64,000 nucleotides of DNA from Carex sylvatica. Taxonomy: Eukaryota > Streptophyta > Magnoliopsida > Poales > Cyperaceae. Shown here one piece after another: positions 38,428 through 50,200 of this stretch. The DNA is taken from assembly GCA_964058845.1 (NCBI GenBank), contig CAXKVR010000233.1:124001-188000 (forward strand), written 5' to 3'. The notes below the pieces were generated by a model. It was given only the letters and a program-made list of their open reading frames with translations. It made no database searches and was not told the origin of the DNA. Each line of letters begins with the position of its first letter. Within the stretch, counting starts at the first letter, position 1. Position numbers and translations under genes: made by a program.

Positions 38428-39379
38428 TGAACTTTGCTTGTCCTCAAGCAAAAATTCTAACTTAGGTGTGGTTCTGGTTGTTGGACTTACCTAAATGCAA
38501 GTTAATCTACTAAGAGGAAAAATGTGCATGATCTTGCGTTCGTTAGAAATCTATTAGAGTCATTTTGGATAGTAATTTGGTTTCTTTTGGTCAACTTTGA
38601 TTCACCCCACAATTCAATTGATCAAACCCTAAATTCAAGAATGTATTGCTATTTGTAAGAACTAAGCAATCAAACGCATCAATAGTTCATTCTTTTACCA
38701 AATTTATGCCCTCATTTGTGGTGATTTGTTTTTCTTTGAAATTCCCCCAAGCTTGGAACAAGCTTAGGTCAGAAAGTCACGGACTTTGTGTGTTGATGTA
38801 TACAAAGGTTCTTTCCTTTTTCTAAGTTTGGGAGACGAGCTCAAAGGCACCCAACATGGCTTATTGCCAGTACTCTTATATTCTCCATCTTTTCATTATT
38901 CTAAAAAATTTTTATATCTTTTATCTTCGTATACATCATGAATACACACATCCAATGATATTCATTCATACCAATAGATGTCCAAATCTTTCTATTGTTT
39001 TGAAATCCCATTTTTCTATTTTTACAAGGCATAGTCCGGTTTCAAATACTTTCTTGGCACAATTCAATTCAATTCAATTCTACAAAGTCTCAAAACAGAC
39101 TATCGTATACAGTTCTTTCAACCAAATGTGTGGTTATTTCCAATTTCCCCAATTCAACCATGTCACAACCAAAATTTCTCAAATTGGACCCTAATTCTCG
39201 CAATTCACACAGATTTTATCCTCAAAACATGCAAACACAAAAACAAAAAGAACAAACTAAATGCAAATAAAGAAAATAACTAATCACCCCCCCAAGCTTA
39301 GCCCGAGCATTGTCCTCAATGCTTCATGACATGCAAGTAAGTAATGTAATGTAAAAAGATAGAAGCTGGGGTAGGGAAA

Positions 39380-39960
39380 AACCTGATCAGTAGTCATAGG
39401 AGGGGTCGAAGCGCCAGTCGCGAAACTGGTCCTCGATGTCACCAAGGCGGTCGGCATAGTCAAACATGTAGCCACTAATCTCATCCAGGCGAGTGGTGTG
39501 AATAGCTGTCTGCTGCTGGATGGCTGTGATGTGACGGCCCTACTGCAGCTAAGTGTCCCGGATGTCGGTCATGAGGGAGTAGATATCCCTAAGAGTGGGG
39601 TCAGTTGGGTAATGGCATGCAGACTCGGATGTGGGTGGCTGGAAGGAGGAACTGGGAATGTTAGAGTCAGGAGGTGGAGTCGCAGAGACCAACCAGGTGG
39701 AGGGGTCCTCCACGGAGATGGATGGTCCAAATGGTAGGCGGTGTGAAGAAGACGGTGTGTGTTCGGTGGTGTTGAGAAGACGGTACTCGCGAGGATTGAA
39801 CGGCGGTGCGCTACTAGAGGCGGAGAATGGGCGGTTGGTGCAGAGGAGAAGGTGGCGGCGGCTAGGGTTTGCTGGTATGGGCTGTCGTTCGGACCGTAGG
39901 AAGAAAACGACAATAGTTGGTGGGATGGGTCAGGGGCTGTCGGGGGGTGGGGTATAAAAA
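39380..39960 (-). pseudogene. Element A, remnant of the second ORF
   Basis: The C-terminal part aligns base by base with 45080-45435 of element B (matching the region encoding DIEDQFRDWRFDPS). After the PNG-like junction near 39735 the sequence jumps to material matching 46735-46860 upstream of B's ATG. About 1.3 kb, most of the ORF including its start, is therefore missing. Confidence 0.75.
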
Positions 39961-40275
39961 GGGAAATGGGCGAGTCGAAAGGACGTGAAGAGAGAAGGTC
40001 GCGCCCCTTGAGGTTCTACGCCGGATGGTTGCCCTACGGCCTGTATGATATTTGGTACAGACCGTACCAACCCCCAGAAATAATTTCTTCTCCTATCTGA
40101 TCAGAATTGAAAGACAACTACAAATTGAAAAATCAGAATTAAACTAATATAAAACTAAATATTCAGAAACTAAAGCAAAAATAAAAGAAATGACTAAACA
40201 TAATAATTTTAAAAGTGCTTGGATTGCCTCCCAAGAAGCGCTCGTTTTAGGTCTTTAGCTAGACCACCTCGCAAC

Positions 40276-42623
40276 TTAAACTTCTATCGGAGCGGGGTCA
40301 TAAAGAAACTGAACACTCCGCTCATTCATCGAGTGGTCAGCAACGTAGCGCTTGAGACGCTGACCATTTACCTTGAAGGTCCTACTTTCTGTGCTCCAGA
40401 TATCAACTGCTCCGAAAGGGTACACTTTCTCCACCTGAAATGGGCCGGACCATCTTGATTTGAGTTTCCCTGAAAAAAGTCTCAATCTAGCATTAAACAA
40501 AAGTACAAGATCTCCCTCTTTGAACTGGCGAGGCGAAATGCACTGGTCATGCAATCGCTTCGTCTTTTCCTTGTAAAATTTTGCATTCTCATACGCATGC
40601 AACCTCATTTCCTCCAGCTCATGCAAGTCGAGGACACGCTTTTCTCCAGCTGCAAGCAGGTCCATGTTGATCGCTCTTGTGGCCCAAAATGCCTTGTGCT
40701 CAATTTCAACGGGAAGGTGACACGGCTTTCCATACACTAGCTTGTAAGGACTCATGCCAATCGGTGTCTTGAAGGCGGTGCGGTAGGCCCAAAGTGCATC
40801 ATGCAGCTTGAAAGCCCAATCCTTCCTTGTCCTTGCGACTGTTTTCTCTAAAATTGACTTGATTTTCCTGTTAGAAATCTCAGCTTGGCCATTAGTTTGA
40901 GGGTGATAAGAAGTGGATACATTGTGAGTCACCCCATGTCGGCTCAAGAGATTTTTGAATTGTCGATTGATGAAGTGCTTGCCTCCGTCACTGATGACAG
41001 CTCGAGGCACCCCAAAACGAGGGAAAATGATCTCATTGAAAAACTTTCTTACCGAATTCGAGTCAGCTTTGCGGCATGCCATTGCCTCAACCCACTTTGA
41101 TACATAGTCGACTGCCACCAAAATATACTCATTCCCTTGAGAAGACGGGATTGGACCCATGAAATCGATGCCCCAAACATCAAAAATCTCAACCTCAAGA
41201 ATAAAGTTGAGAGGCATCTCACTTCGTCTTGTCATGTTCCCGGTTCTTTGGCACCTGTCACAAGCTAGAACAAAAGATCTTGTATCTTTGAAAAGAGAAG
41301 GCCAAAAGAAACCAGATTGTAATACCTTGGCAGTGGTCTTGGAGAATGAAGAGTGTCATCCATAAGCGGACGAGTGCCAATGTGCAAGAATAGAGTCTGT
41401 TTCCTCGAGTGGGACACAGCGTCGGAATACGACATCGACTCCAACCTTGAAAAGGTAGGGCTCGTCCCAAAAGTAGTACTTGGAATCTGACCTTAATTTC
41501 TTCTTCTGTTGGTGGGACATTGTGGCAGGCAAAACTCCAGAGACCAGGTAATTCGCGATGTCAGCATACCAGGGAGCTTGCTGTTTGATCTGGTTGGTAT
41601 TTGTACGGTCCGTATGTTGGATTGTGCAGACCGTATGAACTTCTGTACGGCCCGTATGAATGTCATCCAGATCAGAACTGATTTCAAGTAGTTGTTCATC
41701 TGGGAATGAGTCATTGATCGGGAGCTTAATTGTGGTATCTTCTTCCCAATGAAGCCGTGACAGATGGTCCGCCACAGAGTTCTCGACTCCTTTCGTATCC
41801 CTTATCTCGAGATCAAACTCCTGCAAAAGAAGAATCCATCTAATCAGTCTTGGTTTTGTATCCTTCTTACCTAAGAGGTACCTTAGTGCGGCATGATCTG
41901 TGTAGACCACTATCTTTGAGCCCACCAAATATGATCTGAATTTGTCGAGAGCAAAAACAATAGCGAGAATCTCCTTTTCGGTTGTGGTGTAGTTCATTTG
42001 GGCCGGATCTAGCACCTTGCTAGCATAGTAAATAACACGGATTTTTGTCTTTCCGCTGCCCCAGAACTGCCCCGATTGCATAGTCGCTTGCATCGCACAT
42101 CAACTCAAACGGTAGTGACCAATCTGGCGGTTGTAAGATAGGTGCAGAGATAAGAGCTTCCTTTAAACTGCAAAAGGACTTGATACAATCATCAGTGAAA
42201 ATAAAATCAGAATCTTTAATAAGTAAATTGGTCAAAGGTTTCGCAATTTTTGAGAAGTCTTTTATGAAACGGCGATAAAAACCGGCATGTCCAAGAAAAC
42301 TTCGAACCCCCTTGACATTTGTTGGGATTTCGAGTTTCTCGATTACCTCAATTTTTGCTTTATCAACCTCTATCCCTCTAGAGGTGATAACATGCCCCAA
42401 AACAATTCCTTCTTGGACCATGAAATGACATTTTTCCCAATTGAGGACTAAATTGACTTCTTCACATCTCTGCAAAATCTTACACAAGTTAGCCAAACAA
42501 GCATCAAAAGAGGTACCGTATACAGAAAAATCATCCATAAAAATTTCAACTTCTTTCTCAATAAAATTAGAAAAAATAGCCATCATGGCTCTCTGAAAAG
42601 TCGCAGGTGCATTGCAAAGACCA
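40276..42623 (-). pseudogene. Element A, 3' part of pol (RT end, RNase H, integrase)
   Basis: Near-identical to 47245-49615 of element B. It begins at the B insertion point in the RT domain ([11 protein letters not shown]). It contains the FMDDF site, RNase H and the integrase core with DFMGP, ISDGG and NGQAEIS motifs. A frame break near 42035-42055 and a Gly-to-stop change near 41359 (AYG then TGA) disable it. The integrase portion alone is open for 319 codons. Confidence 0.88.
41603..41657. repeat. Run of three palindromes in A
   Basis: Centres at 41609, 41630 and 41651 are exactly 21 bp apart. This is one unit fewer than the homologous run of element B at 48572-48647. Confidence 0.9.
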
Positions 42624-42628
42624 AAGGG

Positions 42629-44098
42629 TGATCGCACGAGAATATGCCAAAAAGTCTCAGTATAGCAAGCTATACTTTTTAAACCTTTGTTATACTCTGT
42701 CAATTCAGATAGCAAGTGCACTATCCTGTCGTTGAGTATGCTCAGGTATCGATCCACAGGGACGGAATAAAAACACTAGACTTATCCTAAAATCACTTAA
42801 GATTCTAGAAGTGAGAGAAATTGGTTTGGTTTTAGTTCTAACAATTCTACTGATTAAAAGACAATAAAAGGTAATTAAAGTTGTTTTCAATTGATAAAAG
42901 GGCGTTTCCAGGGTTCAGATTTCATTTCTGTTCAGTCTCAAGGCGTACGGCCCGTACAGATTCCCGTACGGTCCGTATGGCACCTCAAGTTAATGCTGCA
43001 GCTACTGTTTCCTGTGTTGATACTGTGTTTAGGGTTTCTTTTGACCAGATCTAGATACCTAACCTCAACTTTCGCATTTTGGCCTGATACCCGATTACCG
43101 GACTCAAGTACTTCCCTCTTAGATGCGTTAAACCTCAACTTTCGCATTTTGGCCTAATTTATCTAAGTTATTTGTTAGTTTACTAAAAGTATCCAAGGAC
43201 TTTCGCCTCAAGGAAAGTTTCGCCTTTCGGGTACTCCTTGGTTTCACCCTACTTCATATACTTTATTCGGTTGGAATGAATTTCATAGACTTGGCTCCAC
43301 ACTTAGATGTGCGCATTCATCTAACGGGATGACTAATCAGATTCAAGCAAGCACAAATAGAGCAATAAAAATACTACATAACAAAGTAAAAACCAAGCGT
43401 TCAACACAAAATCATAGTAGCATACAAGCAAAACTAAACTAGAAACTACATCTTACCCCTAGAAACAAAGTAAATTAGCTACTCATGTTCATAAGACAAC
43501 ACAAATAACAAGAAATAAGAGAGTTCATGATAAAACAGTGGAAAATCCGAAGATCCGTGGAGAAACTCGCGTTCTTCCCCTTCTCTTCTTCTTTTCCCCT
43601 TGTCCAAGCAAACCTAGAATGAATCAATCATAGAATGAATGATTGGAAAGTTATTGATTGATTAGCTATTAATCCCCTTTCCTGCTGTGGAATATCTCCT
43701 TTAATGCCCCAGATTACGCCTCCAGGGGTTTCCTTTTCGGCTCCTCAAATTGTGCTCAATTCAGATTCCAGCTGGATTTTCCGAATCAGCTTTGTACGGC
43801 CCGTACAGGATCCCGTACGGCCCGTATGCCTGGGCTTTGACTTGGAGACTTTGTGCCTCTGTTGTGGATCCTTCTGTGTGGTTGGGCAGTTCTTGTACGG
43901 CCCGCACAGAATATCATACGGGCCGTATGAAAAGTTGTCAGAACCAGTTTTTCGCCCTTTTTCCTGCAAAATACCAAACAAAACATAGCAGTACCACATT
44001 TCATCGAAATATAAGTAAAAAGTCCACATTAATAGGCTTTAAAGCACAGGTTTCATTGTAAATTAGGGCCATAATTCAGATATAATATGGAGATATCA
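42629..44098 (-). repeat. Element B, 3' LTR
   Basis: 1470 bp, paired with 53198-54667 with two differences seen. Terminal bases are TGAT...ATCA. It carries palindrome pairs at 42945-42978, 43794-43827 and 43895-43928. Confidence 0.94.
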
Positions 44099-44112
44099 AA
44101 TTCCCCCAAGCT
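44099..44112 (-). other. Polypurine tract, element B
   Basis: The minus strand reads AGCTTGGGGGAATT immediately before the 3' LTR. It is one G longer than in element A. Confidence 0.75.
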
Positions 44113-45079
44113 TGAACTTTGCTTGTCCTCAAGCAAAAATTCTAACTTAGGTGTGGTTCGGGTTGTTGGACTTACCTAAATGCAACTTAATCTACTAGGA
44201 GGAAAAATGTGCATGATCTTGCGTTCGTTAGAAATCCATTAGAGTCATTTTGGATAGTAACTTGGTTTCCTTTGGTCAATTTAATTCACCCCACAACTCA
44301 ATTGATCAAACCCTAACTTCAAGAATGTAATGCTATTTGTAAGAATTAAGCAATCAAACGTATCAATAGTTCATTCTTCACCAAATTTATGCCCTCATTT
44401 GTGGTTGGAAATTCCCCCAAGCTTGGAACAAGCTTAGGTCAGAAAGTCACGGACTTCGTGTGTTGATGTTTGTAAAGGCTCTGATACCTTTTATCTTTTT
44501 TTTTTATTTTTTTTTTTTATTTTATAGGTGTACGGTCCGTATGATCTGGGTACGGTCCGTATGGGAGACGAGCTCAAAGGCGCCTAACACGGCTTATTGC
44601 CAGTACTCTTATATTCTCCATCTTTTCCCTTCATATGCATCATGAATACACACATCCAATGATATTCATTCATACCAATGGATGTCCTAATCTTTCTATT
44701 ACTTTGAAATCCCATTTTTCTATTTTTACAAGGCATATTCCGGTTTCAAATGCTTTCTTGACACAATTCAATTCAATCTCACAAAGTCCCAAAACAGACT
44801 ATCGTTTACAATTCTTTCAACCAAATGTGTGGTTATTTCCAATTTCCCAAATTCAACCATTTCACAACCAAAATTTTTCAAATTGAACCCTAATTCACGC
44901 AATTCACACAGATTTAATCCTCAAAACATGCAAACACAGAAACAAACTAAGACAAACTAAATGCAAAATAAAGAAAATAACTAATCACCCCCCCAAGCTT
45001 AGTCCGAGCATTGTCCTCAATGCTTCAGGATATGTAATGGGAAAAATAAATAAGCTAGGGTAGGGAGAAAGAAACCTGA
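44113..45079 (-). other. Element B, non-coding region between second ORF and 3' LTR
   Basis: About 970 bp with no frame I can support. It matches 38428-39370 of element A apart from small indels. The clearest is a T-rich tract followed by a palindrome pair at 44530-44562 that element A lacks. Confidence 0.7.
44530..44562. repeat. Paired palindrome, present in B and absent from A
   Basis: Two GTACGGTCCGTAT units have centres at 44536 and 44556, 20 bp apart. At the homologous place in element A (about 38825) the flank GGGAGACGAGCTCAAAGG is kept but the pair is missing. Confidence 0.9.
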
Positions 45080-46414
45080 TCAGTAGTCAGAAGAGGGGTC
45101 GAAGCGCCAGTCGCGAAACTGGTCCTCGATGTCACCAAGACGCTCGGCATAGTCAAACATGCAGCCACTAATCTCATCCAGTCGAGTGGTGTGAATGGCC
45201 GTCTGCTCCTGGATGGCTGTGATGTAGCGGTCCTGCTGCAGCTGAGTGGCCCGGATATCAGTCATGAGGTAGTAGAGATCCCTAAGAGAGGGGTCAGCTG
45301 GGCAAGGGCGGGCATACGCAGATGTGGGTGGCTGGAAGGAGGTACTGGGGATGTCAGAGGCAGGAGGTGGAGTAGCGGAGACCAACCAGGTGGAAGGGTC
45401 GTCCATGGTGATGGATGGTCCAAATGGTAGGCGGCGGGAAGAGCCATCGGCAAAGCGCCACTCATAGTAGTCAGAGTGACCGGCCGGGCCACGGGAGATA
45501 GTGAGGAAGAGAGCCTGGCGGTAGCTCTCAAGGTCCATCAGAGTGGGGCCCGGACAGGGGTCGCGACCTGGAAATTCACCCAAGCCAAGGCGTTGCTTAA
45601 TGACCTCGACATAAGCCCCAATTTTGATCTTGCCACCGTGCCTGGTTTTGGACTGCTGCCCAATCCAGTGCTGGACCATGAGAAGGGCCAAGTCTGGATA
45701 CTCGGAGTCGGCACGGAGCATGGTATCCATGAGCATGAGGTCGACGGTGTTGGCGCGGTTCTGAGTCTCACCGCGCGCAAAGATGGTAGAAGCAAGGGCG
45801 CGCTGGATGATACGAAGAACCGGGTGAGGGATGTAGCGGGCTCGGTATGATGCATTGGCGGAGCGAGGGCAGCCGGTGATCATGGCCCAGAAGGTATCTC
45901 GATCCCACCCAGGTCGGAAACTGAGAGTGTCAGTAGTGGGCTCGCGATGGAAACCGAACCACTCGCGTAGAGAGGAGAGATAGACGCGATGGGTTTGATT
46001 ACAGAGCCGGAATTTGATGAAGAGGACATCGTGGTTGTCCAACTTCAGCTCGAGAGAGGAGAGGAATTCCTTGGTGTCCATCTCGTAGGCGGGGTTGCGA
46101 ATGTTCCAGAAATCTGGACTGAACCCAATTCCAGCGGTGAGAAGGTTGAAATCATCCTCGACTCCAAGAGCGTGGAGTGTGTCGAAGTGAACCATGGCGG
46201 TGTTCTCGAATACTCGCCGTTGTAAAGAGATGAAGTTCTCGTACATCCGACGAGTGGGCATTTCAAAGTACCGTGCCGCGAAGCGGTCGGCGCGGTCGGT
46301 GTATTCACCAGAGGAAGTGCGGTCAGAGCCGGAGTCATAGGGCTCTGGTGAGGGATGACGGGGTGGTGTGGGGGAGCGGTCTTGGCGCCGCTTTTGACGG
46401 CGCTCACCAGACAT
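45080..46414 (-). CDS. Element B second ORF (444 codons), ATHILA ORF-1-like
   Basis: An intact frame sits between pol and the 3' LTR, the place where Athila elements carry an extra ORF. It opens with a charged Arg/Pro/Ser-rich tail. The central domain (MPTRRMYENFISLQ, later FRLCNQTHRVYLSSLREWFG) resembles the plant ATHILA ORF-1 family as I remember it. A Pro-rich linker and an acidic, probably helical C-terminus follow (about residues 375-430). I see no signal peptide or membrane segment, so an envelope role is not supported. The ATG at 46414-46412 lies 830 bp beyond the pol stop, so expression would need splicing or an internal start. Element A has lost most of this ORF. Confidence 0.72.
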   Translation of the reverse strand: MSGERRQKRRQDRSPTPPRHPSPEPYDSGSDRTSSGEYTDRADRFAARYFEMPTRRMYENFISLQRRVFENTAMVHFDTLHALGVEDDFNLLTAGIGFSPDFWNIRNPAYEMDTKEFLSSLELKLDNHDVLFIKFRLCNQTHRVYLSSLREWFGFHREPTTDTLSFRPGWDRDTFWAMITGCPRSANASYRARYIPHPVLRIIQRALASTIFARGETQNRANTVDLMLMDTMLRADSEYPDLALLMVQHWIGQQSKTRHGGKIKIGAYVEVIKQRLGLGEFPGRDPCPGPTLMDLESYRQALFLTISRGPAGHSDYYEWRFADGSSRRLPFGPSITMDDPSTWLVSATPPPASDIPSTSFQPPTSAYARPCPADPSLRDLYYLMTDIRATQLQQDRYITAIQEQTAIHTTRLDEISGCMFDYAERLGDIEDQFRDWRFDPSSDY

Positions 46415-46429
46415 AGCTGTCAGTAGGAA

Positions 46430-47033
46430 GTGGTACGGCCCGGAGAGGGATTTGTACGGGTCGGACGATGGTTGGTACGGCCTGGAGGGGGAGTCTGTGC
46501 GGCCCGTAGGGCTGGTGTGTGCGCAGAGAGAAAAAGAGGCGGCGGATAGTAGATCTGGTGGGAGCGGTGGCTGTGTAGGAGTTGTTGTCGGCCGGGGTGG
46601 TGTGCTGCCAGAGATGGAGAACGGGTGGCTGGTGCGGAGGAGAGAGTGGTGGTGCCTAGGGCTTAGTGATCCGCTAGAGGCAGAGAGAAAGGCGGTGGAG
46701 AGCCGGTGGTCGGCGTGCAGCGATAGGCGGAAAGCAAGGCGGTCGGTGCGCTGCTAGAGGTGGAAAAACGGCGGTTGATGCGGAGGAGAAGGTGGCGGCT
46801 GGCTAGGGATGTTGGTACGGGGTGGTGTGCGGTCCGTAGGAAGAAAACGACAAGAGTTGGTGGGGTGGGGTAGGGTCTGTCGGGGGGGGGGGGTGGGGTA
46901 TAAAAGGGAATAGGGTCTATGCGAAGGGACGCGAATTAATTAGAAGGAACGCGAAGAGGAAAGGTCGCGTCCTTTGAGTTTCTGCGTCGGATGGGTGCCC
47001 TACGGCCCGTATGGAATTTTGTACGGATCGTAC
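46430..47033. repeat. Leader of the second ORF with palindromes
   Basis: A clear pair lies at 47000-47033 (centres 47006 and 47027, 21 bp apart). Degenerate GTACGG or GGCCCGTAG half-units occur at 46433-46512 and 46815-46842. The interval is otherwise GC-richer than its surroundings and non-coding. Confidence 0.7.
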
Positions 47034-47244
47034 CAACCTACAGAGATGATTTCTTCTCCTATCTGATCAGAAATGAAAGACAACTACAAAATGAAAAATC
47101 CAAATTAAACTAATAGCAAATTAAATATTCAGAAACTAAAGTAATAACAATAAGAGAAATGACTAAACAAAATAATTTTAAAAATGCTTGGGTTGCCTCC
47201 CAAGAAGCGCTCATTTAAGGTCGTTAGCTAGACCACCTTTCAAC

Positions 47245-50200
47245 TTAAACTTCTATCTGAGCGGGGTCAGAAAGAAACTGAACATTCCGCTCATCCATCA
47301 AGTGGTCAGCAACGTAGTGCTTGAGACGCTGACCGTTTACCTTGAAGGTACCACTTTCTTTGCTCCAGATATCAATTGCTCCGAAAGGGTACACTTTCTC
47401 CACCTGAAATGGGCCTGACCATCTTGATTTGAGTTTACCTGGAAAAATTCTCAATCTAGCATTAAATAAAAGTACAAGATCTCCCTCTTTGAACTGGCGA
47501 GGTGAGATGCGTTGGTCGTGTAAGCGCTTCGTCTTTTCCTTGTAAAATCTCGCATTCTCATATGCATGCAACCTCATTTCCTCCAACTCATGCAAGTCGA
47601 GGACACGCTTTTCTCCAGCTGCAAGCAGGTCCATGTTGATCGCTCTTGTGGCCCAGAATGCTTTGTGCTCAATTTCAACAGGAAGGTGACACGGCTTTCC
47701 ATACACCAGCTTGTACGGGCTCATGCCAATCGGTGTCTTGAATGCGGTGCGGTAGGCCCAGAGTGCATCATGCAGCTTGAAAGCCCAATCTTTCCTTGTC
47801 CTTGCGACTGTTTTCTCTAAAATCGACTTGATTTCCCTGTTAGAAATCTCAGCTTGCCCATTAGTTTGAGGGTGATAAGAAGTAGATACCTTGTGAGTCA
47901 CCCCATGTCGGCTCAGGAGATTTTTGAATTGTCGATTGATGAAATGCTTGCCTCCGTCACTGATGACAGCTCGAGGCACCCCAAAACGAGGGAAAATGAT
48001 CTCATTGAAAAACTTTCTTACCGAATTCGAGTCAGCCTTGCGGCACGCCATGGCCTCGACCCACTTTGATACATAGTCGACTGCCACCAAAATATACTCA
48101 TTCCCTCGAGAAGATGGGAATGGACCCATGAAATCGATGCCCCAAACATCAAAAATCTCGACCTCAAGAATAAAGTTGAGAGGCATCTCACTTCGTCTTG
48201 TCATGTTTCCAGTTCTTTGGCACCTATCACAAGCTATAACAAAAGATCTTGCATCTTTAAAAAGAGAAGGCCAAAAGAAACCAGATTGTAATACCTTGGC
48301 AGTGGTCTTAGAGAATGAAGAGTGTCCTCCATAAGCGGACGAGTGGCAATGTGCAAGAATAGAATCTGTCTCCTCGAATGGAACACAGCGTCGGAATACG
48401 CCATCAACTCCAACCTTGAAGAGATAGGGCTCGTCCCAAAAGTAGTACTTGGAATCTGACCTTAGTTTCTTCTTCTGTTGTTGGGACATTGTGGCGGGCA
48501 AAACTCCAGAGACCAGGTAATTCGCGATGTCGGCATACCAGGGAGTCTGCTGTTTGGACTGGTTGGTACTTGTACGGTCCGTATGAGTTTGTGTACGGTC
48601 CGTATGGTGGATTGTGCAGGCCGTATGAACTTCTGTACGGCCCGTATGGTTGTCGTCCAGATCAGAACTGATTGCAAGGAGTTGTTCATCGGGGAAGGAG
48701 TCATTGATTTGGAGCTTAGTTGTGGTATCTTCTTCCCAATGAAGACGTGACAGATGGTCTGCTACAGAATTCTCGACTCCTTTCGTATCTCTTATCTCAA
48801 GATCGAACTCCTGCAAAAGAAGAATCCATCTAATCAGTCTTGGTTTTGCATCTTTTTTACTTAAAAGGTACCTTAGTGCGGCATGATCTGTGTAGACCAC
48901 TATCTTCGAGCCCACCAGATATGATCTGAATTTGTCGAGAGCAAATACAATGGCGAGAAGCTCCTTTTCGGTTGTGGTGTAGTTCATTTGGGCCGGGTCT
49001 AGCACCTTGCTAGCATAGTAAATAACACACGGCTTTTTGTCTTTCCGTTGCCCCAGAACTGCTCCGACTGCATAGTCGCTTGCATCGCACATCAACTCAA
49101 ACGGTAGTGACCAATCTGGCGGTTGTAAGATAGGTGCAGAGATAAGAGCTTCCTTTAAACTGCAAAAGGACTTGATACAATCATCAGTGAAAATAAAATC
49201 AGAATCTTTAATAAGTAAATTGGTCAAAGGTTTCGCAATTTTTGAGAAGTCTTTTATGAAACGGCGATAAAAACCGGCATGTCCAAGAAAACTTCGAACC
49301 CCCTTGACATTTGTTGGGATTTCGAGTTTCTCGATTATCTCAATTTTTGCTTTATCAACCTCTATCCCTCTAGAGGTGATAACATGCCCCAAAACAATTC
49401 CTTCTTGGACCATGAAATGACATTTTTCCCAATTGAGGACTAAATTGACTTCTTCACATCTCTGCAAAATCTTACACAAGTTAGCCAAACAAGCATCAAA
49501 AGAGGTACCGTATACAGAAAAATCATCCATAAAAATTTCAACTTCTTTCTCAATAAAATCAGAAAAAATAGCCATCATGGCTCTCTGAAAAGTCGCAGGT
49601 GCATTGCAAAGACCGAAAGGCATCCTACGGTATGCGTAGGTACCGTATGGGCATGTGAATGTGGTCTTCTCTTGATCCTGCGGGTGAATGGGAATTTGAA
49701 AGAAACCTGAATAACCATCAAGATAACAAAAATATGAGTGGTTAGCAAGCCTCTCAAGGAGTTGATCAACAAATGGCAAGGGAAAGTGATCCTTGCGTGT
49801 AGCCGCGTTGAGCTTCCGATAATCTATGCACATCCTCCAACCGGTTGCAACGCGCGTTTGAATCATCTCTTCTTTCTCATTTTTCACCACTGTTGCTCCT
49901 CCTTTCTTGGGAACCACATGGACGGGACTCACCCATTTGCTGTCAGAAATCGGGTAGATGATACCTGCTTCATAAAGTTTTAAAATTTCTTTCTTTACTA
50001 CCTCTTTTAGATTCGGGTTAAGCCGTCTTTGGTGTTCAACTGAAGGCTTGTGGTCGTCTTCTAGCAAGATCCTGTGTGTGCAAGTGGTTGGATCGATCCC
50101 CTTCAAGTCATTGATAGAATACCCAATCGCGCTTTTGTGGGTTCTCAACTTCTCCATGAGCTTGGCGGTCTGGTCAGGGGTCAACCCTGCATTCACAATG

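Noticed and set aside
42020..42757. A 245-codon minus frame starting in the B LTR and entering element A's RT
   Set aside because: It is a chimera created by the insertion; its first 43 codons are LTR sequence.
45080..46414. Second ORF as an envelope gene
   Set aside because: It has the right position but no signal peptide, transmembrane segment or fusion-like region.
45191..46757. Plus-strand frames opposite the second ORF
   Set aside because: GC-rich antisense shadows of the 444-codon ORF.
48489..48671. Plus-strand frames with YGPY repeats (also at 38107, 43750, 50305, 54319)
   Set aside because: They are the complementary reading of the palindrome runs; the real coding frame is on the minus strand and the LTR copies encode nothing.
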